Origin: Streptomyces longhuiensis
GTDB taxonomy: Bacteria > Actinomycetota > Actinomycetes > Streptomycetales > Streptomycetaceae
Assembly (NCBI RefSeq): GCF_020616555.1
Contig: NZ_CP085173.1
Coordinates: 6,154,001-6,218,000, forward strand
Reading direction: 5' to 3'
Length of the DNA stretch: 64,000 nucleotides
The notes under the pieces were generated by a model. The model did no database searches and was not told the origin of the DNA. It was given only the letters and a program-made list of their open reading frames with translations. Shown here piece by piece: positions 25,952 through 36,200 of the stretch. The position numbers and the translations under genes are program-made. The stretch's first letter is position 1; every line of letters begins with the position of its first letter.

Positions 25952-26014
25952 TCATGGAGCACCGCATGGAACGCTGCACGCGGCGCCGCACAGGGCGCCG
26001 CGTCGGCGTCCGCG

Positions 26015-27604
26015 TCAGGAGCAGACCTTCCCGTCGCGCGGTATTCGGCCCTCCAGGAGATAGCCGTTCACCGTCGAGTCGACGCAGTTCGACCCGCTGC
26101 CGTACGCGCCGTGCCCTTCGCCCTTCCAGGTGAGCTCGACGCCGACGCCCTTGCCGAGCTCGTCCGCCATCCGGCGGGCGCCCTCGTACGGGGTCGCCGG
26201 GTCGCCCGTGTTCCCCACGACGAGGATCGGGGCGGCGCCCGGCGCGCTCACCTCGGGCGTCGCGTACTGGCCCGGCACCGGCCAGTCGTGGCACCAGCCC
26301 GCCGTGTCCCAGGCCATGAACTCCCCGAAGACGGGCGAGATCTCGCGGAACGACGCGAGCCGCCTCTTCGCCTCCGCGGGTGTCGGCCGCTCCTTGTCGT
26401 CGAGGCAGGAGATCGCCCGCTGCGAGTGGCTCTGCGAGCTGTAATGCCCGGCGGGACTCCGCTCGTTGTACGCGTCGGCCAGCGCGAGCAGCGCCGTCCC
26501 GTCCCCCTTCTCCGCCGCTTCCAGGCCACGCGTCAGGGCGGGCCAACTGCTCTGGCTGTACAGGGTGACGGTGATGCCGATCGTGGCGAGCGACTGGTTG
26601 AGCTCGCGGCCGCCCGAGGTCCGTAGTGGCTTCGTGTCGATCCGCTTCAGCAGGGCGGCGATCTCCCGGGACCCCTGATCCGGGTCCTGGCCGGTGGACT
26701 TGAGGTAGTTGTCGAGGGCCCGCTGGAAGCCCCTCGTCTGGTTCTCGGCGTGGCCCACGGTGTCCGCGGCCGGGTCGACCACGGCGTCCAGGACGAGCCG
26801 TCCCACCTTGCCGGGGAACAAGTGCGCGTACACGCCGCCGAGTTGAGTCCCGTACGAGACGCCCATGTAGTGCAGCTTCTCGTCGCCGAGCGCCTGGCGC
26901 GCCAGGTCCATGTCGCGGGCCGTGTCATCCGTCGACACGTGCCCGAGCAGCTTGCCGGCCCGCCGGGCGCAGCCCGCGCCGAAGTCGGCGGCGTCCTTGA
27001 AGTACGCCCGCTCCTCGGCGGGGGTGTCCGGCGTGAGGTCGACGGACTCGGCGGCCTGGATCGCCTTGTCGTCGCGGCAGCGCACTCCCTCGCTCGCGCC
27101 GACGCCGCGCGGGTCGAAGCTCACCAGGTCGTAGCGCTCGCGCAGCTTCGTGTAGTCCGGTGCGAAGGCGGGGAGCATCGAGACCCCGGAGCCGCCCGGC
27201 CCGCCGAAGTTGAACAGGAGCGAGCCGGAACGCCCGCTCCCGCCGGTGGACTTGGCGCGGATGAGGGCGACGCCGATGGTCTCCCCGTCCGGCTTCGCGT
27301 AGTCGAGCGGCGCCTTCAGCGTCGCGCACTGCCAGTCGGAGCCGGGCGCGGGGCCGTCGTCGGTGGCCTTGCAACGGCCCCAGTCGAGCCGCTGGGACGT
27401 GAGCGCGGCAGGCAGCGCGGGCAGCTTGCCGGCGCGGCCGGCCTTGTCCGAGCCTGGCGGTGGCGACGTGGAGCGCGCCGGCTGTGTGCGCCCCTTCCCC
27501 TCGCCGTGCCCGGCCTTGTCTCCCGGCCCGCCGCAGCCCGCGGCGGCCCCGGCCACCAGCAGCCCCGCGGCCAGCAGCGCGAACGCACGAACATGACGCG
27601 ACAC
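26015..27604 (-). CDS. Secreted S33-type peptidase lipoprotein (TAP-like), copy 1
   Basis: A 529-residue alpha/beta hydrolase of the tripeptidyl-aminopeptidase (SlpD/SlpE) type. A lipoprotein signal ends AGAAAGC. NFGGPGGSG is the oxyanion region, GVSYGTQLGG carries the nucleophilic Ser, and a TAP-type C-terminal domain includes VVGNTGDPATPYEGA (acid) and GEGHGAYGSGSNC (His). It should remove N-terminal di- or tripeptides outside the cell. GTG 27604 is 7 nt from a GGGGGG run; GTG 27610 is the alternative. A second close paralog lies directly upstream on the same strand. Confidence 0.85.
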   Translation of the reverse strand: MSRHVRAFALLAAGLLVAGAAAGCGGPGDKAGHGEGKGRTQPARSTSPPPGSDKAGRAGKLPALPAALTSQRLDWGRCKATDDGPAPGSDWQCATLKAPLDYAKPDGETIGVALIRAKSTGGSGRSGSLLFNFGGPGGSGVSMLPAFAPDYTKLRERYDLVSFDPRGVGASEGVRCRDDKAIQAAESVDLTPDTPAEERAYFKDAADFGAGCARRAGKLLGHVSTDDTARDMDLARQALGDEKLHYMGVSYGTQLGGVYAHLFPGKVGRLVLDAVVDPAADTVGHAENQTRGFQRALDNYLKSTGQDPDQGSREIAALLKRIDTKPLRTSGGRELNQSLATIGITVTLYSQSSWPALTRGLEAAEKGDGTALLALADAYNERSPAGHYSSQSHSQRAISCLDDKERPTPAEAKRRLASFREISPVFGEFMAWDTAGWCHDWPVPGQYATPEVSAPGAAPILVVGNTGDPATPYEGARRMADELGKGVGVELTWKGEGHGAYGSGSNCVDSTVNGYLLEGRIPRDGKVCS

Positions 27605-27744
27605 AGGCACCCCCCTGGTGATCCCCCTCGCCTGCCTCCGATCCGAAGACAGTCAGACCATCCTAGGCAGCGTCACTGACAATCATCTGCGGCAGCGCGT
27701 CATCGACAGCCGGGCGCGCGAGCCGAACACGCTCACTCGCGCCG

Positions 27745-29289
27745 CTACTTGCAGACCGTGCCCGCCGGCGGCACCGTCCCGTTCAGCAGATAGCCGTCCA
27801 CAGCGCCTCGCACACACTTGTTCCCGCTGTCGTACGAACCGTGGCCCTGGCCCTCGTAGGTGAGTTCCACCCCGACACCCTTGCCGAGCGCGTCGACCAT
27901 CTTCCTCGCACCTTCGTACGGGGTGGCCGGGTCGCCCGTGTTGCCCACGACGAGGATCGGCGCCGAGCCGGGCGCGCTCACGTCGGGGTGGTCCGCGGCG
28001 CCGGGGACCGCCCAGTCCGTGCAACTGAGCATGCCCCACGCGAGGTAGTCGCCGAACAGGGGAGAGGCGGCGCGGAACTCGGGGAGCTTCGACTTGACGT
28101 ATGCCGGCGTGTAGCGGGGCTTGTCGTCGGCGCAGTTGACGGCGACGTTGGCCGCCTGGATGTTGCTGTACTGCCCTTCCTCGTTACGGCCGTTCATGGA
28201 GTCCGACAGGAGCATGAGGATCTTGCCGTCGCCCTCGTAGGCCTGGACGAGGCCTTCGGTGAGGTACTCCCAGAAGTCCTTGGAGTACAGCGACTGCGCG
28301 ATGCCGCTCGTCGCGGCGGTCTGCGTCAGCTCGCGCGGGAAGACCCCGGGGATCGGCTTGGACTCCAGGTCCTTGAGCAGCTTCGCGATCTTCGCCTTGA
28401 CCTGCTCGGGAGTGTCGCCGACCGGGCAGTCCTCGACCTTGGAGGTGCAGTCCTTCGCGTAGTTGTCGAGGGCGAGCTGGAAGCCCTTGGCCTGGCTGAG
28501 CGAGCCCTCCTCGGAGTTCTCGGTGGGGTCGACGACGCCGTCGAAGATGGCGCGGCCCACCTTCTTGGGGAACAAGTGGGCGTACACACCGCCCAGTTCG
28601 GTGCCGTACGAGATCCCGAAGTAGTGCAGCTTGTCGTCGCCGAGAACCTGCCGCATCAGGTCCATGTCGCGCGCCGCGTCCGTCGTCGCGACGTGCGGGA
28701 TGACCTTCCCGGAGTTCCTCTCGCAGGCGTCGTTGAACTGGGTGATGTTGCCCACGAGCTCCTTCGTCTCGGCGGCGTCGTCGGGCATCGCGTCCTGCTG
28801 GAAGTACTTGTCGAGCTGCTGGTCGTTCTCGCACTTCACGCCGTCGCTGCGGCCGACGCCGCGCGGGTCGAAACTCACCAGGTCGTAGCGGGTGCGCAAC
28901 TTCGCGTACTCGTTGCCGAACGCGGGCAGCGTGGTGACTCCGGAGCCGCCCGGCCCGCCGAAGTTGAAGATGAGCGATCCGATGCGCTGGTCCGCGGCGC
29001 CGGAGGACTTGGCACGGATGAGCGCGATGCCGATCGTGTCGCCCTTGGGCTTGTCCCAGTCGAGGGGCGCCCTCATGGTGGCGCACTGCCAGGCGGCGCC
29101 GCCCGGCAGCGGGGACGGCGCGGGGCCGCCGCCCTCCGACTCCGAGGGCGCGGGGCAGTCCTTCCAGCTGAGGGTCTGGGAGGACAGGTCCGCGTCCTTG
29201 GGGTCGCTGCTGCACGCCGCGAGGGCGGAGGTCATGACGAGGGCGGCGGCGGCCAGGGCAGCGGCACGCGGCCGGGACGGATTGGGCAT
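27745..29289 (-). CDS. Secreted S33-type peptidase lipoprotein (TAP-like), copy 2
   Basis: A 514-residue paralog of the neighbouring gene with the same architecture: lipobox LAAC, NFGGPGGSG, GISYGTELGG (nucleophile), VVGNTGDPATPYEGA and a GQGHGSYDSGNKC end. Both keep a full Ser-Asp-His triad. The pair arose by tandem duplication. The start is the ATG giving a normal lipoprotein signal. With the peptide importer 10 kb away, extracellular peptide use is a plausible theme, but the two are not in one operon. Confidence 0.85.
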   Translation of the reverse strand: MPNPSRPRAAALAAAALVMTSALAACSSDPKDADLSSQTLSWKDCPAPSESEGGGPAPSPLPGGAAWQCATMRAPLDWDKPKGDTIGIALIRAKSSGAADQRIGSLIFNFGGPGGSGVTTLPAFGNEYAKLRTRYDLVSFDPRGVGRSDGVKCENDQQLDKYFQQDAMPDDAAETKELVGNITQFNDACERNSGKVIPHVATTDAARDMDLMRQVLGDDKLHYFGISYGTELGGVYAHLFPKKVGRAIFDGVVDPTENSEEGSLSQAKGFQLALDNYAKDCTSKVEDCPVGDTPEQVKAKIAKLLKDLESKPIPGVFPRELTQTAATSGIAQSLYSKDFWEYLTEGLVQAYEGDGKILMLLSDSMNGRNEEGQYSNIQAANVAVNCADDKPRYTPAYVKSKLPEFRAASPLFGDYLAWGMLSCTDWAVPGAADHPDVSAPGSAPILVVGNTGDPATPYEGARKMVDALGKGVGVELTYEGQGHGSYDSGNKCVRGAVDGYLLNGTVPPAGTVCK

Positions 29290-29416
29290 GCACCCATCCT
29301 GCGGCGACGGCTCACGGGGCGCTCGGGGCGGGGGCCGTGCGGGTGAGCGACGGTGGCTGCGGGGGAGGGCTCTTCGAAGAGCTTCCCGGAAGGGTGGCCT
29401 TGAAGGGAACCCTCCC

Positions 29417-29505
29417 GGAAACGCGTCCCTACAGGGAGCGCTCTGGGAAACGCGTCCCTACAGGGAGCGCTCCGGGAAACGCGCTCCTACAGGGAGCCCC
29501 TCCGG
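29417..29505. repeat. 29-bp tandem repeat covering the 3' end of the flippase gene
   Basis: Three head-to-tail copies of 29 bp (29417-29445, 29446-29474, 29475-29505 with two or three changes). Each holds an inverted repeat of the form TCCC-TACA-GGGA. The last copy contains the stop codon and final codons of the leftward gene ending at 29487, so the 3' end of the gene has been re-duplicated downstream. Confidence 0.8.
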
Positions 29506-32441
29506 GAGAGGTGGTTGAAGAAGAGCCAGCCCGGCAGCACCGGTACCCACAGCGTCAGGAGCCGGTAGAGGAGCACGGCCGGGGCCGCGACCTCCTTGGG
29601 CAGTCCGACCGCGATGAGGCCGACCGTCAGGGTCGCCTCGACCGCGCCCACACCGCCCGGCGTCGGCGCGGCGGAACCGAGCGCGTTGCCCGCGAGGAAC
29701 ACGACCGCGACGCTGGCCAGGCTGAGCGTCGTCGACTCGTCCCCGAAGGCGCGGATCGACGCGTCCAGGCACATCACGAAGCAGGCCGTCAGGAGGAGCA
29801 TGCCGCCGATGCCGGTGATCAGTTTCTGCGGCCGCTGGAGCACGTCCAGCATGCGCGGTACGACGCCGGCGAACAGGGACCGTACGCGCGTGACGACGAA
29901 CTTCCGCAGGAACGGGATCGACGTGACCACGAGCACGAGGACCGCGACGGTCAGCAGGCCCGCGATGACCGTCCGGGACGGCGACAGGGACGGGGTCTTC
30001 TCCGTGCCGGTCAGATAGCCGAAGGTCAGCAGCATCATGATGTGGGCGCCCAGGCCGAAGAGCTGGGAGGCGCCGACACTGGCCACCGCGAGCCCGGGGC
30101 GCACGCCCGCGCGTTGCAGGAAGCGGGTGTTGAGCGCCACACCGCCGACGGCGGCCGGTGCCACGATCTTCACGAACGAACCGGCGACCTGGGCGGCGAC
30201 CGTCCGCAGGAACGGCACCCGCTCCGGCACGAAGCCGAGCAGGCTCATCGCGGCGGCGAAGTAGCTCAGCGCCGAGAACAGGACGGCGGCGGCGACCCAG
30301 CCCCACTGGGCCTGGTCGAACAATTTGCCGAACTCGATGTGGGTGAGCTGCGACAGAAGGAAGTACGCGCCGATGGCGCCCGCGATGAAGCTCACGAGGG
30401 TGCGCGGTTTGACGCGCTCCAGGCGGGCCGGTTCGACGGGTGCCTGTGGCCGGATGCGGAGCACCTGGTGGCGGATCTGGGTGAGGAGGTCCTCCTCGCG
30501 TGCTTCGTCCAGAGCCTCGTCGATGGCCTTTTTCTCGGCCTGCCGCTCGGCCTTCTCCGCCTGCCGTTCGACCTTCGCTGAGGTCTTGGCCGACGGGGGC
30601 GTGATCCGCTCGGCGACCGTCTTCGTAGAGGGCGTTTTCTCGGCGGCCCCCTCCGTAGGCGTCGATTCCTCGGCCGGAGAGGGCTCGGTGAGGGAGGCCT
30701 CTTCCAGGCGGGCCTGCTTCGCCCTGCGCGAGGCCTCGAGCACGGCCTCGCGCTCGCGCTCGGAACGCTCCCTGCCGAGCTTGCGCAGTGTCGAGCGCGT
30801 CGTACGGCTCAGGGCGATGGGCTGGAGCAGCGGCAGACAGTCGGCGATCGCGTCGGGGCCGAGCACTCCCACGGCGGACGCCACGGCACGCTCGGCGCCC
30901 ACACGAAGGCCCAGCGTGGCCAGGAGCTGCGCGATGTCCATGCGCAGGATCAGGTCGCCGGCGGCGATCTCGCCGCCGCGCAGATCCGTCAGGATCACCG
31001 TGCCGGAACGATCCACCAGAATCGCGTCGCCGGTGAGTCGCCGATGGGCGATACGCCGCGACTGGAGCGCCTGAACCTGGTGCCAGGTGTCGCGCAGCAG
31101 CTCGTCGGTGATCTCCTCGTCCGGCACCATGTCCAGTGAACGGCCGCCCGTGTGCTCGTACACGAGCATCACCGCGTCGGGGCCGAGCTCGGACGTCGCG
31201 ATCAGCTTCGGTGCGTTGGCCCCGGCCGCGATCGCCGCGTACGCGAGGAGCGCCTCCTGCTCCAGCGCCTGGCGCAGGGACTGGAGGCTGCGGCCCGTGG
31301 TGATCCCGCGCAGCGTCAGCCGGCGCCACACGCGGTAGAAGAAGCCCTGCGCCTGCTGTTCTCGGTCGACGATGGTGACGTCGAGAGGGCGGCCGTCCTC
31401 CAGGGTGACGAAGTAGCGCCGCCCTCTGTCGCCGTTCTCCGTAGCGCCCTCGTGGGCCTCTTCGCGGGCTGCGCTCACCGGGTGGAAGCCGACGTGCCGC
31501 AGGCCCGCGAGGAGCGTCTGGCCGGTGGGCCGCACGTTCGGCGAACCGACCGCGTAGAGCGTGCCGTAGGCGACAGCCCAGCCGATGAGGACCGTCAGGA
31601 TGATCGAGAACGGTGTCGTGTAGCCGGTGACCAGCATCGCGAACGCGTCGAGCAGCAGCACCACCCACAGCACCACGCGCCAGCGTGGTCTTCGGGACAT
31701 CCCCACGGCCGTCATATAGGCGATGACGGGCGCCAGATAGCCGTGCACCGGATCGGTCAGCGCGTGGATGTCGCCAGGCGACGGGCGGGTGAGCGCGTCC
31801 TGGATCGACTGCGGGGCGCCCTGGGCGACCCACAGGTCCGTCGCGAGCGTCACTCCGTGCGCGAGGACGGCCGCGAGAACACCGTCGGCGATCCGCAGCC
31901 CGTCGCGTTTGATCAGCCGCTCGATCGCGAAGGCGACCGGGACGAGGAGGATCGCGATGCTCGACGCGAGCCCCGCGAACTTGATCATGAGGTCGGGGGC
32001 GGCGCCCGTGCCCTTGCTGATGTCCTGCTGGAGACCCGAGGTCGTGCCGTGGGCGAAGGCGGCGATCGACAGGAGCACGGCGATCGCGAGAACGCCCACC
32101 AGGAGACGCATCAGGTCTGAGGGGCGGTGCACGCGCGCGGGGAGGAGCGGTTCGTCGCCGTCCACCCGCTCGGAGTGCGCGTCCGCGTCGATGCACTCCG
32201 GGTCGACGAGAGGGACCTCGGTCCGCTCGGGCCCGGCCCCCTCGGTCTTCTCGGGTGCGGTCTTCGCGGTCTCCTCGGGCGCGTCCGCCGGGGGCGCCCC
32301 GGCCGGCCGGCCCAGGCGTTCGGCCACGGGGGAGTGGTCGGCCTCGTCGCTGTCCGGGCGCGCCGAAGCTCCAGAGGTGCCCTCCGCCTTATCGGGATGC
32401 ACGCCCTGCTGCTCCGTCGTTTCTTCTTGATCTCGTATCAC
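29487..32441 (-). CDS. Pseudokinase fused to lysylphosphatidylglycerol-synthase-type flippase domain
   Basis: A 984-residue membrane protein. Residues 1-105 are acidic and disordered; about 105-310 hold six or so helices; about 340-560 are a cytoplasmic kinase-like domain with HRRLTGDAILVD where a kinase has HxDxxxxN and DLRGG in place of DFG, so probably a pseudokinase; after a charged coiled linker, about 660-980 form the 8-helix LPG_synthase_TM domain seen in MprF/AglD proteins, thought to flip aminoacyl or glycosyl lipids. No acyltransferase domain for lysine transfer is visible. Start GTG 32441. Confidence 0.75.
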   Translation of the reverse strand: MIRDQEETTEQQGVHPDKAEGTSGASARPDSDEADHSPVAERLGRPAGAPPADAPEETAKTAPEKTEGAGPERTEVPLVDPECIDADAHSERVDGDEPLLPARVHRPSDLMRLLVGVLAIAVLLSIAAFAHGTTSGLQQDISKGTGAAPDLMIKFAGLASSIAILLVPVAFAIERLIKRDGLRIADGVLAAVLAHGVTLATDLWVAQGAPQSIQDALTRPSPGDIHALTDPVHGYLAPVIAYMTAVGMSRRPRWRVVLWVVLLLDAFAMLVTGYTTPFSIILTVLIGWAVAYGTLYAVGSPNVRPTGQTLLAGLRHVGFHPVSAAREEAHEGATENGDRGRRYFVTLEDGRPLDVTIVDREQQAQGFFYRVWRRLTLRGITTGRSLQSLRQALEQEALLAYAAIAAGANAPKLIATSELGPDAVMLVYEHTGGRSLDMVPDEEITDELLRDTWHQVQALQSRRIAHRRLTGDAILVDRSGTVILTDLRGGEIAAGDLILRMDIAQLLATLGLRVGAERAVASAVGVLGPDAIADCLPLLQPIALSRTTRSTLRKLGRERSEREREAVLEASRRAKQARLEEASLTEPSPAEESTPTEGAAEKTPSTKTVAERITPPSAKTSAKVERQAEKAERQAEKKAIDEALDEAREEDLLTQIRHQVLRIRPQAPVEPARLERVKPRTLVSFIAGAIGAYFLLSQLTHIEFGKLFDQAQWGWVAAAVLFSALSYFAAAMSLLGFVPERVPFLRTVAAQVAGSFVKIVAPAAVGGVALNTRFLQRAGVRPGLAVASVGASQLFGLGAHIMMLLTFGYLTGTEKTPSLSPSRTVIAGLLTVAVLVLVVTSIPFLRKFVVTRVRSLFAGVVPRMLDVLQRPQKLITGIGGMLLLTACFVMCLDASIRAFGDESTTLSLASVAVVFLAGNALGSAAPTPGGVGAVEATLTVGLIAVGLPKEVAAPAVLLYRLLTLWVPVLPGWLFFNHLSRRGSL

Positions 32442-32612
32442 CGGTCACCGCCCGCACGATGGTGGCACGTCCCACTGACACAGGGGGGCATCAGGGTGCG
32501 ATGCGGGGGAGCAAAGTATCTCGCAACCGTGGATTCGTGCTTCTTCATACGCGTCTCCACGCCCCGTGACCGGAACGTCACCGTGTCGGTGGGGTGCGGC
32601 AGGATGGGCCGG

Positions 32613-32978
32613 ATGAGCGAGGAGAGCGGTGCGGCAGGAGAGCTGCCGGAGTACGCGGAGCGGGTGCTGGAGGTCGCGGAGCTGATCCCGCCCGGGCGCG
32701 TCATGACCTACGGAGACGTCGCCGAATGGCTCGGGGAGGGCGGCCCGCGCCAGGTCGGCCGTGTGATGGCCCTCTACGGGGGAGCCGTTCCGTGGTGGCG
32801 CGTCGTGCGCTCGGACGGCGTGCTGCTGCCCGGCCACGAACTGGACGCCATGGCGCACTACCGCGCGGAGAGCACCCCCCTGCGCCAGGTCTCCCGCACG
32901 TCCGAGGGACACATCCCGCGCCTCGACATGAGGCACGCGCGATGGGACGGCGAAGAACGCGCGGAATCTCACACCTGA
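32613..32978 (+). CDS. Alkyltransferase-like DNA-damage protein (MGMT family)
   Basis: A 121-residue protein with only the DNA-binding domain of O6-alkylguanine transferases. The usual PCHRV active site is PWWRVV here, so the acceptor Cys is lost, as in ATL proteins, which bind O6-alkylguanine and recruit nucleotide excision repair. GRVMTYGDVAEWLG and the arginine finger region are kept. CAGGAT (32600-32605) lies 7 nt before ATG 32613, with no Shine-Dalgarno, so the mRNA may be leaderless. It opens a run of DNA repair genes. Confidence 0.88.
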   Translation: MSEESGAAGELPEYAERVLEVAELIPPGRVMTYGDVAEWLGEGGPRQVGRVMALYGGAVPWWRVVRSDGVLLPGHELDAMAHYRAESTPLRQVSRTSEGHIPRLDMRHARWDGEERAESHT

Positions 32979-33253
32979 CAGCTTCCGCCATCGCGCCCCC
33001 GCACGTGTGGCCCGCGGCCCGTACGGGGGAAACGGGGCGAGAGGGGCACTTCGCCGCCATCGCGTACGTTCGTGAATCACGGCACACCTGTGCCGCACGG
33101 GACCTGGGGGACCCGGCGGAAGCCCGGCTTCCGCCACACTCGACGGCGTAGCGTCGACGGCGCGCACCTCCCTCACCCCGCAGCCACCGCCCCGCTCGGA
33201 CGGCCGGCCGCCTCCCCGTCCCGCCAGCACACCCACCAGGACCAGCGATCCAC

Positions 33254-36200
33254 GTGAGCCCCTCTTCCTCCACCCGGAACCTGTCGCACCGCCCGGTACG
33301 ACAGGGGACCCCCGGCGCGTACCGACTGGTGCGTACCCCGCCGGCCCCGGTGGACCCCCCTCGTCTGGACGCACGGCAGCGCGCGGTGGTTGACCACGTG
33401 CACGGCCCGCTGCTCGTCCTCGCGGGACCGGGCACAGGCAAGACGACCACGCTCGTCGAGGCCGTCGCCGCACGCATCGCCAAAGGCACCGACCCCGAGC
33501 GCATCCTGGTCCTCACCTTCAGCCGCAAGGCAGCTGTCGAACTGCGCGACCGCATGGCCCTGCGCATCGGCGCCGCCCACGCGCCACAGGCCACCACGTT
33601 CCACTCGTTCTGCTACGCCCTCGTCCGCGCCCACCAGGACGCAGGCCTGTTCGCGGAACCCCTGCGCCTGCTGTCCGGACCCGAACAGGACGTCGCCGTA
33701 CGCGAACTGCTCGCCGGCCAGATCGACCTGGAACAGGCCGGCCTCGCCCACGTCCGCTGGCCCGACGATCTGCGGGCCTGCCTGACCACCCGAGGCTTCG
33801 CCGACGAGGTACGCGCCGTCCTCGCCCGCAGCCGCGAACTGGGCCTCGGACCGGCCGCACTCGACGCCTTCGCCCGCCGCATCGGCCGCCCCGACTGGAA
33901 GGCCGCCGCCACCTTCCTCGCCGAATACCTCGACGTCCTCGACCTGCACGGCGTCCTCGACTACGCCGAACTCGTCCACCGCGCGGTCCTCCTCGCCCAC
34001 CGCACCCCCGTCGCCGACGAACTCGCCACGCGCTACGACGCCGTGTTCGTCGACGAGTACCAGGACACCGACCCGGCCCAGGTGCGGCTGCTGCACGCCC
34101 TCGCGGGCGACGGCCGCACCCTGCTCGCCTTCGGAGACCCCGACCAGTCGATCTACACGTTCCGCGGCGCCGACGTGAACGGCATCCTCGAATTCCCCGA
34201 CCAGTTCCCCCGCGCCGACAAAAGCCCCGCCCCCGTAGAGGTCCTCACCACGTCCCGCCGCTCCGGAGCACACCTCCTGGACGCCACCCGCCGCATCACC
34301 CGGCGCATGCCCCTGACCCGGCTGCCCGCCGACAAGGTCCGCGCCCACCGCGAGCTGACCCCCGCGCGGGACGGCGGCCGCGTCGAGGCCTACACGTATC
34401 CGACCTCCGGCACCGAACTCGACAACATCGCGGACATCCTGCGCCGCGCCCACCTCGAGGACGGCATCCCCTGGAACGACATGGCCGTCCTCGTCCGCGC
34501 AGGCACCCGCTCCATCCCCGCGATCCGCCGCACCCTCACCGCCGCGGGCGTCCCCCTCGACATCGACGGCGACGACCTGCCCCTGCGCCACGAACCGGCC
34601 GTCACGCCCCTGCTGACCGCACTCAGGGCCGTCGCCCTCAGCGTCGCGCAGGACACCCCCGAACCCGACGACGACCAAGACCGGGAACCGCCCGTCTGGC
34701 TCGACACCGAGACCGCCCTCACCCTCCTCGCCTCACCCCTCGCCGGCATGGACGCCGCCGACCTGCGCCGCCTCGGCCGCGCCCTGCGCGAGGAGGAACG
34801 CGCCGCCGGCAACCACCTGCCGCCGCCCTCCGACGAACTCCTCGCACGCGCCCTGGCCCAGCCAGAACGCCTCACCGCCCAAGACCCCGCCCACGCGCGC
34901 GGCGCCCAGCGCCTCGGCGCACTGCTGCGCGCGGCCCGCGAAACGCTCACCTCCGGAGGCACCGCCGAGGAAGCCCTCTGGCAGCTGTGGAACGGCACCT
35001 CCTGGCCCCAGCGCCTGGAACGCGCCGCCCGCCGCGGCGGCGCCGCAGGACGCAACGCGGACCGCGACCTCGACGCCGTATGCGCCCTCTTCGCGACCGC
35101 CTCCCGCGCGGAGGAGCGCACCGGAGGCCGCGGCGCCCTCAACTTCCTCGAAGAGGTCGAAGCCCAGGACATCGCCGCCGACACCCTCGCCGGACGCGCC
35201 GTACGCCCCGACGCCGTACGCCTCATGACCGCCCACCGCTCCAAGGGCCTCGAATGGCGCCTCGTCGTCGTCGCCGGCGTACAGGAAGGCCTCTGGCCCG
35301 ACCTGCGCCGCCGCGGCTCCCTCCTTGAAGCCGACCGCATCGGACGCGACGGCCTCGCCGAGCCCCTCACCCCCGGAGCGCTCCTCTCCGAAGAGCGCCG
35401 CCTGTTCTACGTGGCCACTACGCGCGCGCGTGAACGCCTCGTCGTCACCGCGGTCAAGGCACCCGCCGACGACGGCGACCAGCCGTCCCGCTTCCTCACC
35501 GAACTCGGCGTCGACCCCCAGGACGTCACCGGCCGCCCGCGCCGCCCCCTGTCCGTCGCCGCCCTCGTCGCCGAACTGCGCGCCACGACCGTCGACCCCC
35601 GCGCCTCCGAGACCCTGCGCGACGCCGCAGCCCGCCGCCTCGCCCGCCTCGCCGCCCTCACCGACGACGACGGACGCCCCCTCGTACCGTCCGCGCACCC
35701 CTACCGTTGGTGGGGCATGGACGACCCCACCGAGAGCAGGATCCCCCTGCGCGACCGCGACCAGCCCGTCGTGCTCTCCGGAAGCGCCCTCGACCAGCTC
35801 GCCAACACCTGCTCCCTGCAGTGGTTCCTCGGCCGCGAGGTCAAGGCCGACGCCCCCGCCACCGCCGCCCAGGGATTCGGGAACGTCGTCCACGTCCTCG
35901 CCGACGAGGTCGCCTCCGGACGCACCCCGGCCGACCTCGCCGTCCTCATGGAGCGCCTCGACTCGGTCTGGGACGCCCTCGCCTTCGACGCCCCCTGGAA
36001 GTCGGCCCAGGAGAAGGAGCACGCGCGCGTGGCGCTCGAACGCTTCCTCCGCTGGCACGTCGACTCCAGCCGCGTGCGCACCCCCGTAGCCAGCGAACAC
36101 GCCTTCGACGTCACCCTCGAAGCGGGCTCCTACGAAGTACGCATCCGTGGCTCCATGGACCGCGTCGAACGCGACACCGAAGGCCGCGCCTACGTCGTCG

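Noticed and set aside
29417..29505. CRISPR-like 29-bp repeats
   Set aside because: The units are head to tail with no spacers, overlap a coding 3' end, and no cas genes are present.
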